DNA from: Cruorifilaria tuberocauda
Taxonomy: Eukaryota > Nematoda > Chromadorea > Rhabditida > Onchocercidae
Direction: 5' to 3'
Assembly (NCBI GenBank): GCA_013365365.1
Contig: JABVXU010000002.1
Coordinates: forward strand, 1-64,000
DNA length: 64,000 nucleotides
Each line of letters begins with the position of its first letter. Within the stretch, counting starts at the first letter, position 1. A model generated the notes under the pieces. It was not told the origin of the DNA, did not search any database, and was given only the letters and a program-made list of their open reading frames with translations. A program made the translations under genes and the position numbers. Shown here in pieces: positions 12,770 through 24,807 of the stretch.

Positions 12770-15259
12770 AACCAACCAGGAGTATCCCAGTCTTTGTGGA
12801 GTAAACGTGGAGGGTTTTTGCCGATTTACATTAATTTGTAACTTACTAAGAATGCTAGAAATGATTTACTAGAAGTGAATGTAACAAGATGGAGTAATCA
12901 ATGCAAAATTCTTTAAAAAAGTTGTACATGTGACTGTAATTTCATTTTCAATAGCTACTTGGTTAACTGTCTTCCTGTATGAAATTAAACATAACTTCGT
13001 CGCTTTCCCATATTCACAACTAGAAAGTCGGCTATTGACCTGTTCGACATATCTTTGGGAAAAGTAACAATTAAATACTTGTTTTGTAGCTAGGCACTCT
13101 GTAAATTACTCATAATTTAATGGTATTGGTTTGTGCTCGTTTCGTATTTAAATCTGTTTTAAGTCACATATTAAAGGTGAAATCTTAATGAAATAGAATG
13201 GATTTTTTTTTTAATGAACTTTTTAGATTTTTCACAATAATTATCTTTTGACAGATCTATTATTTCCATTGCTACCTTTTTTGACATTGGCATGCTTTTC
13301 ATTAGCCTTTTTGCGTTTGAAGTATTTTCTTGAACAAGCTTAATTTGTTAAATTTAGAAGATGGAATTAGAAATCTTATTCACATGCCTTGTAATTTAAG
13401 TTACGTAGCATTTTTACTGGCTCTTTCCCAAATGTATTTATTTGATAGCTTCATCTGTGCTGAATTATTATCTTCGAAACCTGTTGACCTGTTTGTAAAA
13501 GGTCTCTAGAAGATATCAATTGTTATAACTGCGCCGTTTTGTATCTTTCACTGAGTGTGAATATAAAAAATGCAAAATTCATTAAAGGAATGTAAACCCA
13601 TACATGTGTATGTATGTGAGTCTGAAAGAATATTGACAGTAAGATCTAATAAAGTACAATATTTTTTTCGATATTTTACTGATGAATATGGAGTGCTCCT
13701 GTTGAATCGGCGTTAGTTGCTCTACTGGTTTATTCATTTAATTTAATTTCAATCTATTTAACGGTCATGTAAACAACTACTTTTCATTTAAACTAGACTG
13801 CTACGATACAAATTCAGTTTTTTTTTACATCTCGATAGCATCCAGATAGTGGATCAGTAGCTTTTGAAATATACTATGAGACAGATTAAGATGAACATGA
13901 GGTGAAATATATTTACAGGTTCTTTTTCATTTTGTCTAATTCTAGGGCTAAATCCCAGCAAATATACATTTTGAAACATATAATAATATTTTCAATATAA
14001 AATTCTTCAAAAAGCTTATCATAAAGTTTATGAATAGTTGAGTTGAGATGTTAGGGTGTAGTTGTTGCCGTTTGTAAATTTATTCTAAACAGATCAATAA
14101 AAATCAGCACATAATTTGGCAATAAGGATAGATATGAACGATGATGCATATCTAAAATATAGCAGATATTAACAATGGTTCCTTCTAGTTTTAAACATTT
14201 CAACAATGGAAAATAATGTAGAGCTAGTGGAATGAAATTGTGACTGTGTAGTACAAAAAAACCACAAACCCCATTTGAAGTTTCTTAGGAGTATCGAAAA
14301 CTGTGTGTCTAGCTTTGCATCAAAGCAAAATAAGCTTAAGAGATCATGCTGCACTGATTATCGATACCTTAAAGATTTTGCAGGAGCCCAAACATAGATT
14401 AGGATTTCAAAAAGTTGGAGATTAAGACATTATTAACAAAAGTGAAGCAATGTTGGAAAAACAAAGTATATATTGAAAGTTTTGGTATTAGATAAGTTAA
14501 TTTGTTTTATAGACAACATTTTTCTTAGAAGATTTCTGACGAAAATTTGTATATCATTAATGAAGGTTCTGTTCTTTGTTGAGGACTGAACTGAAATAGT
14601 CATCTAATTGAAGTGAGAAGGTTGAGAGAACTGAGTAATAATTGACAATTAACTGGTAGAAATTTCATTATATGACAATCAATTTTTATTTGATAAGTAG
14701 GCCATTATATATAATCTTGATAGACAGACGACCACAAATTATGACATAAATGTATTAATTAAAACAATGGAAATAAAAACGATGTAGATAAACGGTAAAT
14801 AAAACGGGGATAAATTAACCCTCAGTCATCCTTGAAGATAATGATTAAAAAAAATATGAAGTTACAATGGACTGAGATAAAACAAAGCATCCGCTCTCTT
14901 TTAACTGAGTATACTAACACACATAGACATATAGTTACATCAATTATGAATTTAATACTTTTTATTATAAGATTTCGGTTTTCATGACAGGTGACTATTG
15001 ATTATTATCATCTTATCGATGCTAAGTCTTTGGCTAGCTATGAAATGAGCATTTAGGCCTGAAAACTAATCTAAGCTTGGAGAAGTAGTACGAACGGAGA
15101 TAGTGATGATGACAATAAAAAAAGACAAGAAATCTGATTTTAGCTAGTTCAAATCTGAACAGCAGATTTATCCATTTCATGCAAACATGTTAGCGTCCCA
15201 AAAAAACATTAAATTCATTTCCACTTATCATGCTTTGCTTCTAACTCATTTCTTCTGCT
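12770..15259. other. intergenic, no supported gene
   Basis: Just after the stop of cyk-4 copy 2, bases 12770-12828 still read in frame as a tail resembling the C-terminus of copy 1. Beyond that the sequence is AT-rich with no convincing coding exon on the plus strand. A minus-strand open stretch around 14340-14230 might belong with the exon-like fragments further right, but is too short to call. Confidence 0.5.
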
Positions 15260-16850
15260 TAAAAAGGGATTAAGATCATTCCAGAAATAATTTGGAAGAG
15301 GAAAATGAAGGAAGGGTGAAGGGAGTGAAAACTTACTACGTTTATGAAAAAGATTATTATCTTATAAAGATCTCGGTCCGAATCTCGAAATGAGAATTCA
15401 CAATCTATTTGATATAACACAATTTGTTTAGCAAAGTTTGAAGGAACGCTAATTTTGCAATTCAGTTTTTCCGCCCTATTCCCTTTTGTATGAAAAATTA
15501 TGTCTAAAAGTTCCATACTATTTCATCACTTTTAAGAATTCCTTTCCAAGTCATCGAAGTTATTTAATAAATTTCTATGTACGACTATTTCAGTCAGTTT
15601 TACTGAACATTACATAAAAAAATTATAATTTCGAAGCATGTTTGAAGAATGTATTCTAAAAAATGTTTCAGCTGAAAATCATGAAATCTTTTGGTGAAAG
15701 AACTTTAAAAAGCTAATCATCAAATTAATTCCGTCCTGTTGCGGAAAATTAAAAATCGGATGGAGCAAATGAAATCACTAATCAATCGAATGTCTTAATC
15801 TTGTAACGCGTTAGAATGTTTTTGCATGTTCTAAATGACCATCTCGCAAAATTTGTCCTGATATATTTGCTGATATCATTATTTCTATGATATCATGCAC
15901 GTCCTTGCTGATGAATTCCTCACCTAAAATTGATAGAAGCTTAAGAGATTTTTTAATTCTTTCAATAATCTCACGAAATACATATCACTGTCAATGTTAT
16001 ACTTATAAATTATCATAAATTTTTATCTGTGTTCAGGTAAAAGACTGAGAAACTGCTTTCATCAAATTCTTTGCCCCAGTACATCGCTGGATGGAACTGC
16101 AATGAATCATGAACTTTGCTATTACAAGGACTTCTAAATAATAGATAAGTAAACGAAATTTGTTTCTACAAGGTACCGGAATGAAATAAAAATTACTAGT
16201 CAAGGATTTTTCTGCTCTCCATCAATGTTAAGTTCTGCAGAAGATAGTTATAGAAGTACAACATACCGGCATCAATAACTGATAAAATGTTTTCCATAAT
16301 ATTCTACATGTATTTAGACCATCAGTAAACCTTCTCAACCATTCTTTATGAGTAAGTACTATAGTCGAAATCTTACAAGCTCGTAATGTTAGAGACATCA
16401 CCCTGTGATTAATAACATACGATGAACTTCGCAGAAAGTTGCCAAGGCTTCCGCTTTATGAAATTAATACAAATTATTAACACTAACAAGCATCTTCTTG
16501 AAATCGACATGCAAAATTGTTATATCTAGAACCACAAAATAAGCAGAAAGTTCAAGACGCGCGACATCCCTGAAAAATGTATTGATGGAACACCGAGCAA
16601 CAGATGATTCCCAAAGCATTTGACAATAACCGATTTCTTGAGTCAAAAAAAAACAAGCTTAAAGAGCTCCGAAGAATCTATACAATCTGCCAGACCTGCT
16701 AAAGCAGCTAACTGATTTCTTGACACGTCATCAGGAAGTTGTCGGAATGTAGTTTTACTGATGAGTTGCCATACGACTAATAATGTCACTTGATAACAAA
16801 CAGAAAATTTATTATTACTTAATAGAATAACAAAGAACGCGAATAAGAAT
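15260..16850 (-). pseudogene. exon-like fragments of an unrecognised gene, perhaps decayed
   Basis: Several minus-strand open stretches look like coding exons: 16830-16650 (contains RNQLAALAGLADCIDSSELF), 16643-16480 (contains YCQMLWESSVARC), about 16400-16270 with a GTATGTTG donor (contains HKEWLRRFTDGLNTC), about 15965-15787 ending in a stop (contains EEFISKDVHDIIEIM), and 15516-15360. They do not join into one clean frame: the first two are separated by a run of nine T with a frame change, and no good donor/acceptor pair links the next. Either a decayed gene, an assembly slip at the homopolymer, or introns I have misread. The helical, HEAT-like look of the fragments is only an impression. 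They begin within the 3' flank of the ribosomal protein gene upstream on the same strand. Confidence 0.35.
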
Positions 16851-16864
16851 TTCATTTGATATTT

Positions 16865-17390
16865 TCATTCCTTAGCTTCTCGTAAACGTCTAATGGTACT
16901 TCGCACGGTGGCTGCAGCAGTTGTGCTGTAGACATAAGCACCACCGGCAACTACTTTATTACATTTTGAGCATTTCCAAATGCCAACACATTTCCGCTTC
17001 ATCGATTCCTTCCCACAGAAAGCACATGTGTACTTAGAATGTTGAGTTACCTGAAGTAGAAAAATACAATTCATGCATAAATGATAAATATTTAATTAAA
17101 AGTGTTATCGAGCTATTCCGCACTTAGAAATACTGTAAACAGTGCTCAGAGAGAATCACAATCAGACTGAATATCAAGAACTTACCAAGCAGTCATACCG
17201 AATTACTATCAGTTGATTCAAGTTAATACATGCAATACCCAACAACTCTATTCTCACTCACTAATTAGAATGATTTAAAAACGATAAAAATAAAATGAAC
17301 CTCCATCTTTTTAACGGTCTTTCTCAATGAGGCACCATAGCGAGTCCCATACTTTCCTACTATGCCAACCTTTCTCGTCCGTTTAGCCAT
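16865..17390 (-). CDS. rpl-43: 60S ribosomal protein eL43 (RPL37A / RPL43)
   Basis: Small zinc-binding protein of the large cytosolic ribosomal subunit. Two exons, 17390-17301 and 17050-16865, predict 91 aa, the family's usual length (92 in human). The N-terminus [20 protein letters not shown], the four-cysteine zinc ribbon ([12 protein letters not shown] then WKCSKC), and the C-terminal stretch [14 protein letters not shown] followed by IRRLREAKE are diagnostic. The splice junction (GAG|GTTCAT and TTCAG|GTAACT) leaves the frame intact. A minus-strand AATAAA at 16813-16808 is a plausible poly(A) signal about 50 nt past the stop. Confidence 0.97.
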
Positions 17391-18324
17391 TTGAATATAC
17401 TCTTGGATGAAAAGAAGAATTACTGATTACAATGATGTAATTTTTTAGTCATCCAGTTAACCGCAACAGTCTAATTCTGTTATCGACGATTAATTCTAGA
17501 ATGATAAAATTCCCCGCTTCACACCACGGTCTTTTATCCCGTCGCCACCCCCGCAAAGTTCTAAAAACGAGCTTCAGGCCTACCACTATGTTGCTGGACT
17601 ACTCTGTTGGACACTATGAAAACAAAAAACCCATCCTATTTTTGCTGATCATCATTCGTGCGGTCTGTTTATTGTTACGAAGTATTTCCACATTATGTCG
17701 TCTCTGAGGTAGATAGCTATATATCTTCTCAGGATTATTAAGATACGACGCTTTTATAGTGATTAATTTTTATTATAATAGCATAAAATCACAAGTGATG
17801 AAATTAGTGAATCACTTTCACATGAACAGAAAACTAAATGAATACTTTTTAAAAGAATATATGTTGTGAGCACTCCACTTTACTATTTGACAAATTCACT
17901 TTTAGAAAAATTTTGACTTCTCAACCAAATCCAAAGATTATAAATTAAAACCAATTAAAGTGAAACAATATTCAGACAGTTTATTACGTTTTGGGATTTG
18001 GGTAAGAGACGAAATAGCGGAAAAATTGATTGCAACACGATAGAAATCAAGCAAACCATTACAGGAAGCTTATCTTCGTAAATAACACGCAACTGTGTAA
18101 TGACGAAAACGACAATTGTTTTTCGCCTTTGGTTACTAATATTTCTTTCTACATTAAAACACGACTAAAAATGACATAGTTGCGTTTTAAGCGATTTCTG
18201 TACGTAATTTCAATACTACGCACTGATCAATATCTTTTAATAATTAATCTCCATTTATAAAGATAAAGATAACAGAGAACTCAAAAAGGTGCATACAACA
18301 TCCGTGAAACAGAAAAATAAACGT
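17391..18324. other. intergenic between rpl-43 and the Barentsz gene
   Basis: About 0.9 kb between two minus-strand genes, so it holds the 3' end of the upstream gene and the promoter of rpl-43. An open stretch at 17501-17707 on the plus strand has no coding features that I trust. No repeat or RNA gene seen. Confidence 0.5.
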
Positions 18325-20388
18325 CTACTTTTCGACTGATTTTATTGGTCGCTGTGTCGAATAACGCTTACCGAGTTTCGTACTGTTATAACCTGCGCTG
18401 TTTTTCTCAGCCTTGACTTCTGCTTCTTTATCTAAATGCTAACACATAAGAATACCTCCTTGAAAATCTGGTAGCGACGTGTTTAATTTCACTAATGAAA
18501 TAAATGATTTATCATCGGATTGAAAAATGCTAAAAAAAAAATACAGACATAATATGTCACACAAATCATATAGCCGTCATAGTTGAAGCAGTTGTAAAAA
18601 GACAAATTCAGTAATCATTTAATTAATCTTAAAAGCTCAAAATTAGTACCTTGATAAACTATCTTCTTACATATTTGATTCAGTGAAACAGATCTTCCAC
18701 TTTGTCAGTTGAATTTGACACTTTAATTTCCCTGCACTTACCTGCATTTAATTTTTGATTTCTGCAATCACTAGAATGTTCTTCGTTGAGTATTTTGTTA
18801 GCTGATAGTAAGCAGTTATCGCCTCCTTGTTTTCTTAGACTTTTCCTTCTGTTTTGATCATTATTCCCACGATCGCGAACTATAAAAAATTACATTAGAT
18901 GATATCGTTAGGAAATGCGTTCAATACTGATGAAAGTCAAATCAATATTTGCAGTCACATAATTAATATTAGCATTTATAAGTATACAAAACTTGAAGTT
19001 ATTGTAAAACATACTCCTGTAAATTGATGCTTTTGTAAAATGACGCGATGCGTTCCAAGCGTTTGTTGACGCCCCGATTCGAATCTGATTTGTACTACGT
19101 ACACCTTTTCGGAAAGCCTGAAACAATTTTGTTGCAATTTTAAAATGAGAATTTGCTTTTGAAATAATTCTGACTAAAAGAAATGGAACAGTTAAAAGTG
19201 AGGGTAGAAACCAGGAAAAATTCTCGGGAAAATGTCTTTTCACTGAAATTATCTTGCTTCAGTCATCAAAGCAGCTTTTAAGAAAATTTTCATCCGCACG
19301 CAGTTTATCAACTTACCAAAGAGACAGGGTTTCCTTCTCGATCTATACCATATTTTTCGGCAAATTCTCGATCGGATAATGGCATCTGATCACTCTCATT
19401 ATACAAATCATGTTGCCATTTGCAATCAGCACGCGATGATGGATAAAGCACCACTTTATTATCAGTTTCACGATTATCATGCATGAAAAATTGGCCTGTG
19501 CGCGGAATGTATGCCGGATGTGTTTGATCCTGATCTTGATCAGGTTCAGATAATCCCTCATCCTAAGAGAAATAAATTCCGAGAAGGTCGGAGAATGCGA
19601 ATGACATGTCACTGAATCTTTTTTTACTCTTATTTTTTCTAATTATTTTCATTCAAATTTTTTAAGTTCCATTTGTTTAATGATGACAGTTGCCTTCCTC
19701 TGTTGAACGATGTCTGTTGTTACAAACAGAACGAAACATATTAAAAGGATTAGGAATCCTTAACTAGCCAATGATATATTCCTCTGCTGTGGACATTCAT
19801 TCGAACATTCGAATGACTTCTATCAATAGCAGCTTAGTTTATAGTCTATCCCATTTTATTACAGATTTTTTTGAAATAAAAACAGCCTTTGTCTAACATT
19901 ATCAGAAAAAGGTCAGAGAAAACATTACACAAAAACTAGCTATCACTTATCATAATAAATCATAGTATGATTTATTATGATAGGCATGAGGTTCGATAAC
20001 ATTAAAAGATGCATGTTATTGCATGTTCAAACAGGTAAGGGGAAATAACCTTCGTGAAAGTAACTTTCGACCTTTACAGAAGTTATCAATACCGAGCTTC
20101 TTCGAAAACTGTGTATATGAAGTATCTTGAGATTAATCATGCAAAATCTTTTGATGGAGCGTATCAAAATGTGACAAGAAATTTGTAAAATTAAACTGTT
20201 AATCTTACGTCATCGTGGTTTCCTAACTGTTGGATATTCGTAGTTTCGTTTTCAGTATTACGATATTCATTTTCACAAGAGTTCACTGATTCATCTTCTA
20301 AGTTTCGTGACTGCTCATTATCGGCGATTTTCATTTCCGAAATTGTGCCAGTGATACCGAGTACCGCCTGATCTTCCTCCATCATCAT
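18325..20388 (-). CDS. Barentsz / CASC3 (MLN51)-like exon junction complex protein
   Basis: CASC3/Barentsz clamps eIF4A3 on spliced mRNA through its SELOR region. Exons 20388-20209, 19562-19317, 19117-19015, 18879-18742, 18431-18325 predict 257 aa, much shorter than the human protein (about 700). Exon 2 carries the SELOR signature: HPAYIPRTGQFFMHDNR, then CKWQHDLYNESDQMP and REFAEKYGIDREGNP. The last exon has GKRYSTQRP, matching the family's RYSSQRQ-type motif. Before SELOR is an acidic Asn/Glu-rich stretch with DQDQDQ. The start is one of three consecutive ATG codons; an ATAGCAG acceptor about 20 nt upstream suggests trans-splicing. All introns keep phase. The family call rests on remembered motifs and would be settled by a profile search. 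Confidence 0.8.
19948..19982. repeat. 35-bp perfect palindrome in intron 1 of the Barentsz gene
   Basis: Two 17-base arms, TATCATAATAAATCATA and its exact reverse complement, flank a single G. It lies mid-intron (intron 20208-19563), far from both splice sites. It could extrude as a hairpin or be the relic of a small inverted-repeat element; no larger flanking repeat is seen. Confidence 0.85.
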
Positions 20389-21626
20389 TCGTATTTCTAC
20401 CGTTGTTATCACTGCTATTTAAAAAAAACTTTGCATAAAATGTTAGTATCAATCTTAAATTAAATAGTTTTTATACGTTTCTTATGCTAGAAGGAGGTTC
20501 TCTCTCACTGCCGTATTAAAAACACTAAATTTGCTTTTGGGCTGATATATCCAGTTAAAAATTCAGCCATTGATACATAAATCTGATACAGTGTATAATT
20601 TGTAATAATTTAAATCCAACATTTCATATCTTTAACTCTTTAAATCTAACTCAACAGAAGACCGATGCAGGAGAAAATCTTCACACTGAGTTACATAAGT
20701 TGAAGCGAGATATAATCCGGAAATATCTTAAAATCTTCAGATCAGATTTACTTCGTTGGTCATGGACTCCGCTCCCGTGATCTACCGGAAATAACGTTCG
20801 CAAAATTGTGAGGAAAGCGCTTTTTTCTTGCTTTCATGTAGTATTTCAATATCAAAATTTTAGTTTGAAAATAGGAGCGCGCACAAATAAGTAGTAATTG
20901 AAATTAATTATAGAAAAGGAATTAAAATCAAAATACTGAAAACTGTGAAAGTTTACTTAATGTTACCTAGGACTAAGTCCTTAAATGATTTTATCATTAT
21001 CACCGTAAACGTCACGACGTTTCCGTGTAACATCAACTACTCTAATAGCTTTACTATAGCTTTACTTTCTAATAGCTTTACTCACTCAACAATAACTCCG
21101 CGATTCATGCAGGCGGCAGCATTACTCTTCAAAATGCGCCAGAGAAACTCTAGTTGACAAAGCACGTTTGAAAGATATCTCTAGATAACAGTAAGTGATG
21201 TAATACGCATTCTATTATCCTATTACTACAAAGAATGACTTTGGGATAGCGACAGGAAGTACACGTACAAGCATGTAAACGTTTACGACTGACTAATAAG
21301 GATACGAAAGAGGCATTTGTTCAATGATTGCAACAAGGAAATAATCATGTCCATCCAACTTATCGGTGGTGTACGTGCTGTAGTGAAATAACGGTGTGCG
21401 GTGAGTGGGCGGTAGGATGATTAGATTGGATTACTTATATCGCAGGAATACGTGACATGAGTGGGAAGAGGCAGAGAACAGGTACATAGATGTGTGATAG
21501 CAGCTATGTACGTGACATGCATGAAACAAATGTAAGTAAATGGCGTGAGTGGGCGTTTTAGTACTGTTTCAATTAAATTCTTTAAAAATTAAGCATGCAA
21601 AAAGATAATTTTATTATTTCAGTGTA
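20389..21626. other. divergent intergenic region (Barentsz gene and CK1 kinase)
   Basis: 1.2 kb between divergently transcribed genes, expected to contain both promoters. Near 21041-21085 a short motif, TAATAGCTTTACT, is repeated imperfectly about three times. No coding exon seen. A TTATTTCAG acceptor at 21614-21622, five bases before the kinase ATG, is a likely spliced-leader site. Confidence 0.5.
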
Positions 21627-24185
21627 ATGGCAGCAAAACAACAACGTGAAGCTGAAAGGAATGATTTGATTATTTGTCATCGCTACCGATTGGTTCACAA
21701 AATAGGCAATGGTACCTTTGGAACAGTATTGTTGGGTAACTTTATCTTATAGATCGTTTATCTTTATCATTATTAATTTTTATAGCATGATAACCGTCAA
21801 GATACTTTCTTGTATAATTCGCAAATATATCATAGTGCTTTCTGGAACTGAGTACTACTCAAGATACAAAATTTGTTTGTCGTTTATGAGAAAGAGAGAA
21901 GGGATTTATTTTAAAAATTCTATACGATTAAGAACACTTAGAGTCCACATTTTTTGTTTACTGGTTCGTAAATTTACTTTGGAATAATTTTTAGCATTAT
22001 ATTTATAGGAATTGATCTGTTCGATCATAGTGAAGTCGCAATGAAGCTGGAAGCGAAAGCTAAGAACACCAATAGATTATTGCATGAATATCAAATTTAT
22101 AAACATTTCAAAGAAGAAATAGGATTTCCCGAAGTAAAAGATTAATATAATTTCTGATCGATAAAAGGCGTATGCTTTATTATTTTTAATGATTCATTTA
22201 TTATTGTCCAATTTTACAGGTTCTCTGGTGTGGTAGTCAAGGTGATTTTAACATATTGGTGATGGAACTATTAGGTCCTTCGTTGGAAGATCTGTTCAAT
22301 TTTTGCGGTCGTCTTTTTAGTCTAAAAACGGTATTACTTCTAGCAGATCAGCTGGTATGTATTTTGATTTTTGATCACTCTCAAAAAGCGGAAATTCATC
22401 ATTGATAACTAGATAATTTTCATTAAAAATATGGTACCACAGTATTACCAGAATAATCTCTTAAATCAACTAACAAAATTTGGGAGTAAGGAGTGCACGA
22501 TACGTATATTTTAATGTTTCAATTTTTGCACTCGATATCATTGCTGACTGTAAAATGTCAGCAACACTTTTATCCTTTTTCATGTGTTACTGGTAGGAAT
22601 CATAAAGTCTTGAATTCTTAATTTAATATTAACGTTCCTCTATTGGCATGTTTTAGCTTTCAAGGTTGCAAGCACTACATCTAGCGGGTATCATTCATCG
22701 AGATATCAAACCCGACAATTTTGCTATGGGTCTTGGTGCAAAACAGAATATCGTTCATGTAAGAAATCTAATCAGTTAACATTCAATGTTTTTGAACGTT
22801 ATCCATCATCAGTTGATAATTGGCGGTGCCGATGACGGTCCAAAAAGTGTTTCTGATACGATGATATCTCTTTAGTTAATAGATATGGGTCTATGCAAGA
22901 AATATTTGATCCCAATAGAACCAGAACTTCAGACAGAAAACGTGAAGAAATATTCGTTTTGTGGTACTGTTCGTTTCGCCTCACCAAATGCTCATCGTGG
23001 TTTTGGTAAAAGTTTGAATTTCTTGCTTATTATAACAAGTGAATAATGATTCCATATCAGTTCTAAATTCTGCAAGCATAAGAAATGAATTAATAATCTT
23101 AACAATAATGTTGCGATTGTTTATCCAAAAAAACCAGAAAAGATGTAATCGCTTAGCATTTAATCGTTTGTATCGTTTGTAACATCATTTATAAGAAATC
23201 CTAGTCAAGATTGCCTTTTTACTGTTTGATTAAATCATAGGTTTAAATAGAAGTTAATTTAAAAAGAATGCAAAGTAATTTTTATCACTTCATTTTTATG
23301 CTTCATTTCCCATGCTTTTTAGAGTAATTTTACAAAAATATCTTTTCTCAGTAAGAAAAAAAGCTATATTAGGAAGTTTTTCAGCATTAAGTCGGCGGGA
23401 CGACTTGATTTCATTAGCATATACTCTTATATACTTCCTCAAAGGTGAACTGCCGTGGTTCAAATACAAGACTCATTCAAAAGAACAATACACCGAACTC
23501 GCTGGACATTTAAAAAACCGACTGACTGTTGAAGAACTTTGCAGTGATTGTCCGGGTAAGTAAAAATATTGTTTTGTTTTTGAGATTTTTTCGGACATTT
23601 TTTACTAGCGAAGAGCTACGGGATTACAATTCAGTTATCTTGTTTTTCTCACTTTGCAATTTTGCACTTAGATATGGTATGTTTTCAATTTCATATTCCT
23701 TGATAGACTTTCGCTAAAGATTTGAAAAATTTATGGATACGACTACCATAAAAATCCAGCAGATGTTAAAAGTTTTTAGAAGAATTCAAGATTTTTTTGA
23801 AATATTGTTATGAACTGAAGATCGATGAAACCCCAGATTATGGACGAATGAGACAGATATTTTGGTTGTTGTTTGTCAAAAAACAATTTATTTTTGACAA
23901 TATATTTGATTGGAACCTTTACAGGTACTGTTTGAATGTTCCTTTACCACTATTTATTTTTATATGCTTAATTTTTGCGAAATCAACCGAAGCGGCTACG
24001 TTGATCTTGTAATGTTATTGTCACATCAATCACTGCGTTCAGAAACTCAATGGTTTTATAGGATGTAAGATAGAAATGGTTCTCTTTATAACTCTTTCAA
24101 AACTGGGACACTTTTTAATTTGAAGCTTTTTGAACTGCATAGGTATGTACGAAATTTGAAAAAAGAAATGGATGGTTCAACTTAA
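21627..24185 (+). CDS. CK1-family (casein kinase 1 / TTBK-like) protein kinase
   Basis: Serine/threonine kinase domain almost end to end. Exons 21627-21735, 22009-22133, 22220-22354, 22657-22758, 22876-23005, 23385-23555, 23780-23924, 24143-24185; predicted 319 aa, all phases consistent. Motifs in order: glycine loop [16 protein letters not shown]-equivalent [20 protein letters not shown] (typical of CK1), catalytic loop [24 protein letters not shown] in place of [15 protein letters not shown] in the position of the CK1 substitute for APE, and [15 protein letters not shown]. The tail after DYGRMRQIF ends with VFDW-like [12 protein letters not shown] and a 15-residue end, so no long regulatory tail. 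It belongs to the CK1 group much expanded in nematodes; I cannot assign an orthologue. The DFG phenylalanine is methionine; catalytic Asp is kept. Confidence 0.88.
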
Positions 24186-24807
24186 GAAGGACTAACAAAA
24201 AAAATTCAGTAAGCTCGGAGATATTTGTTCGACCATGAGGAGAAAGATTTTTCAATCAATGAGAAGAATCATAAGAATTATGGATTATTTGCTTTAAATT
24301 TTGGTATTAGAACAGTGCTACTTTTGTTCACGTACCATTTCTACTCTCTAAGTTTTGATATCCCTTATATATATATATTCTTCAGTCAATACTTGAAGTT
24401 TTTATACCGATTATCGTATACTAATGGTGAGCTAATTCTTGAATTGTAACTAGTTCAAGACTAGATGATTTTCTTTTTATAATGAATTTATACTGCATGT
24501 TTTGTTTAGTTTTATTTATTTATATGATAGAATGATATTGATTTAACTATACCATATCTTTATTTTGAAAAATATTGAGAATTCCAAGAAAAAGATTTTC
24601 ATGCATTACAAATAAAGATTTGAACATTTTTTTTAAATAAAATATATCGTGATAAGGAAATTGCTTTAGAAAATGATTTGTCATTTGACATAGTTGTGAA
24701 GTTTAAATTTATTCTTTTTAAAATAATAATACAAAGTAAAGAGGTACATTTATCAGCTCTCTTATTCTCTAAGTTTAAGATTTTCACTCAGTCATATCGC
24801 TGAATAT
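24186..24807. other. convergent 3' region, no gene seen
   Basis: About 620 bp between the stop of the CK1 kinase (plus) and the stop of the ttll-15-like gene (minus). AT-rich, expected to contain both 3' UTRs. The open frame at 24225-24449 shows no protein family features. Confidence 0.5.

Noticed and set aside
16643..16855. Secreted-looking protein starting MKFLFAFFVILL directly after rpl-43
   Set aside because: The hydrophobic start overlaps the rpl-43 3' UTR and its AATAAA signal and probably is not translated; only the downstream part looks coding, so it is listed as fragments.
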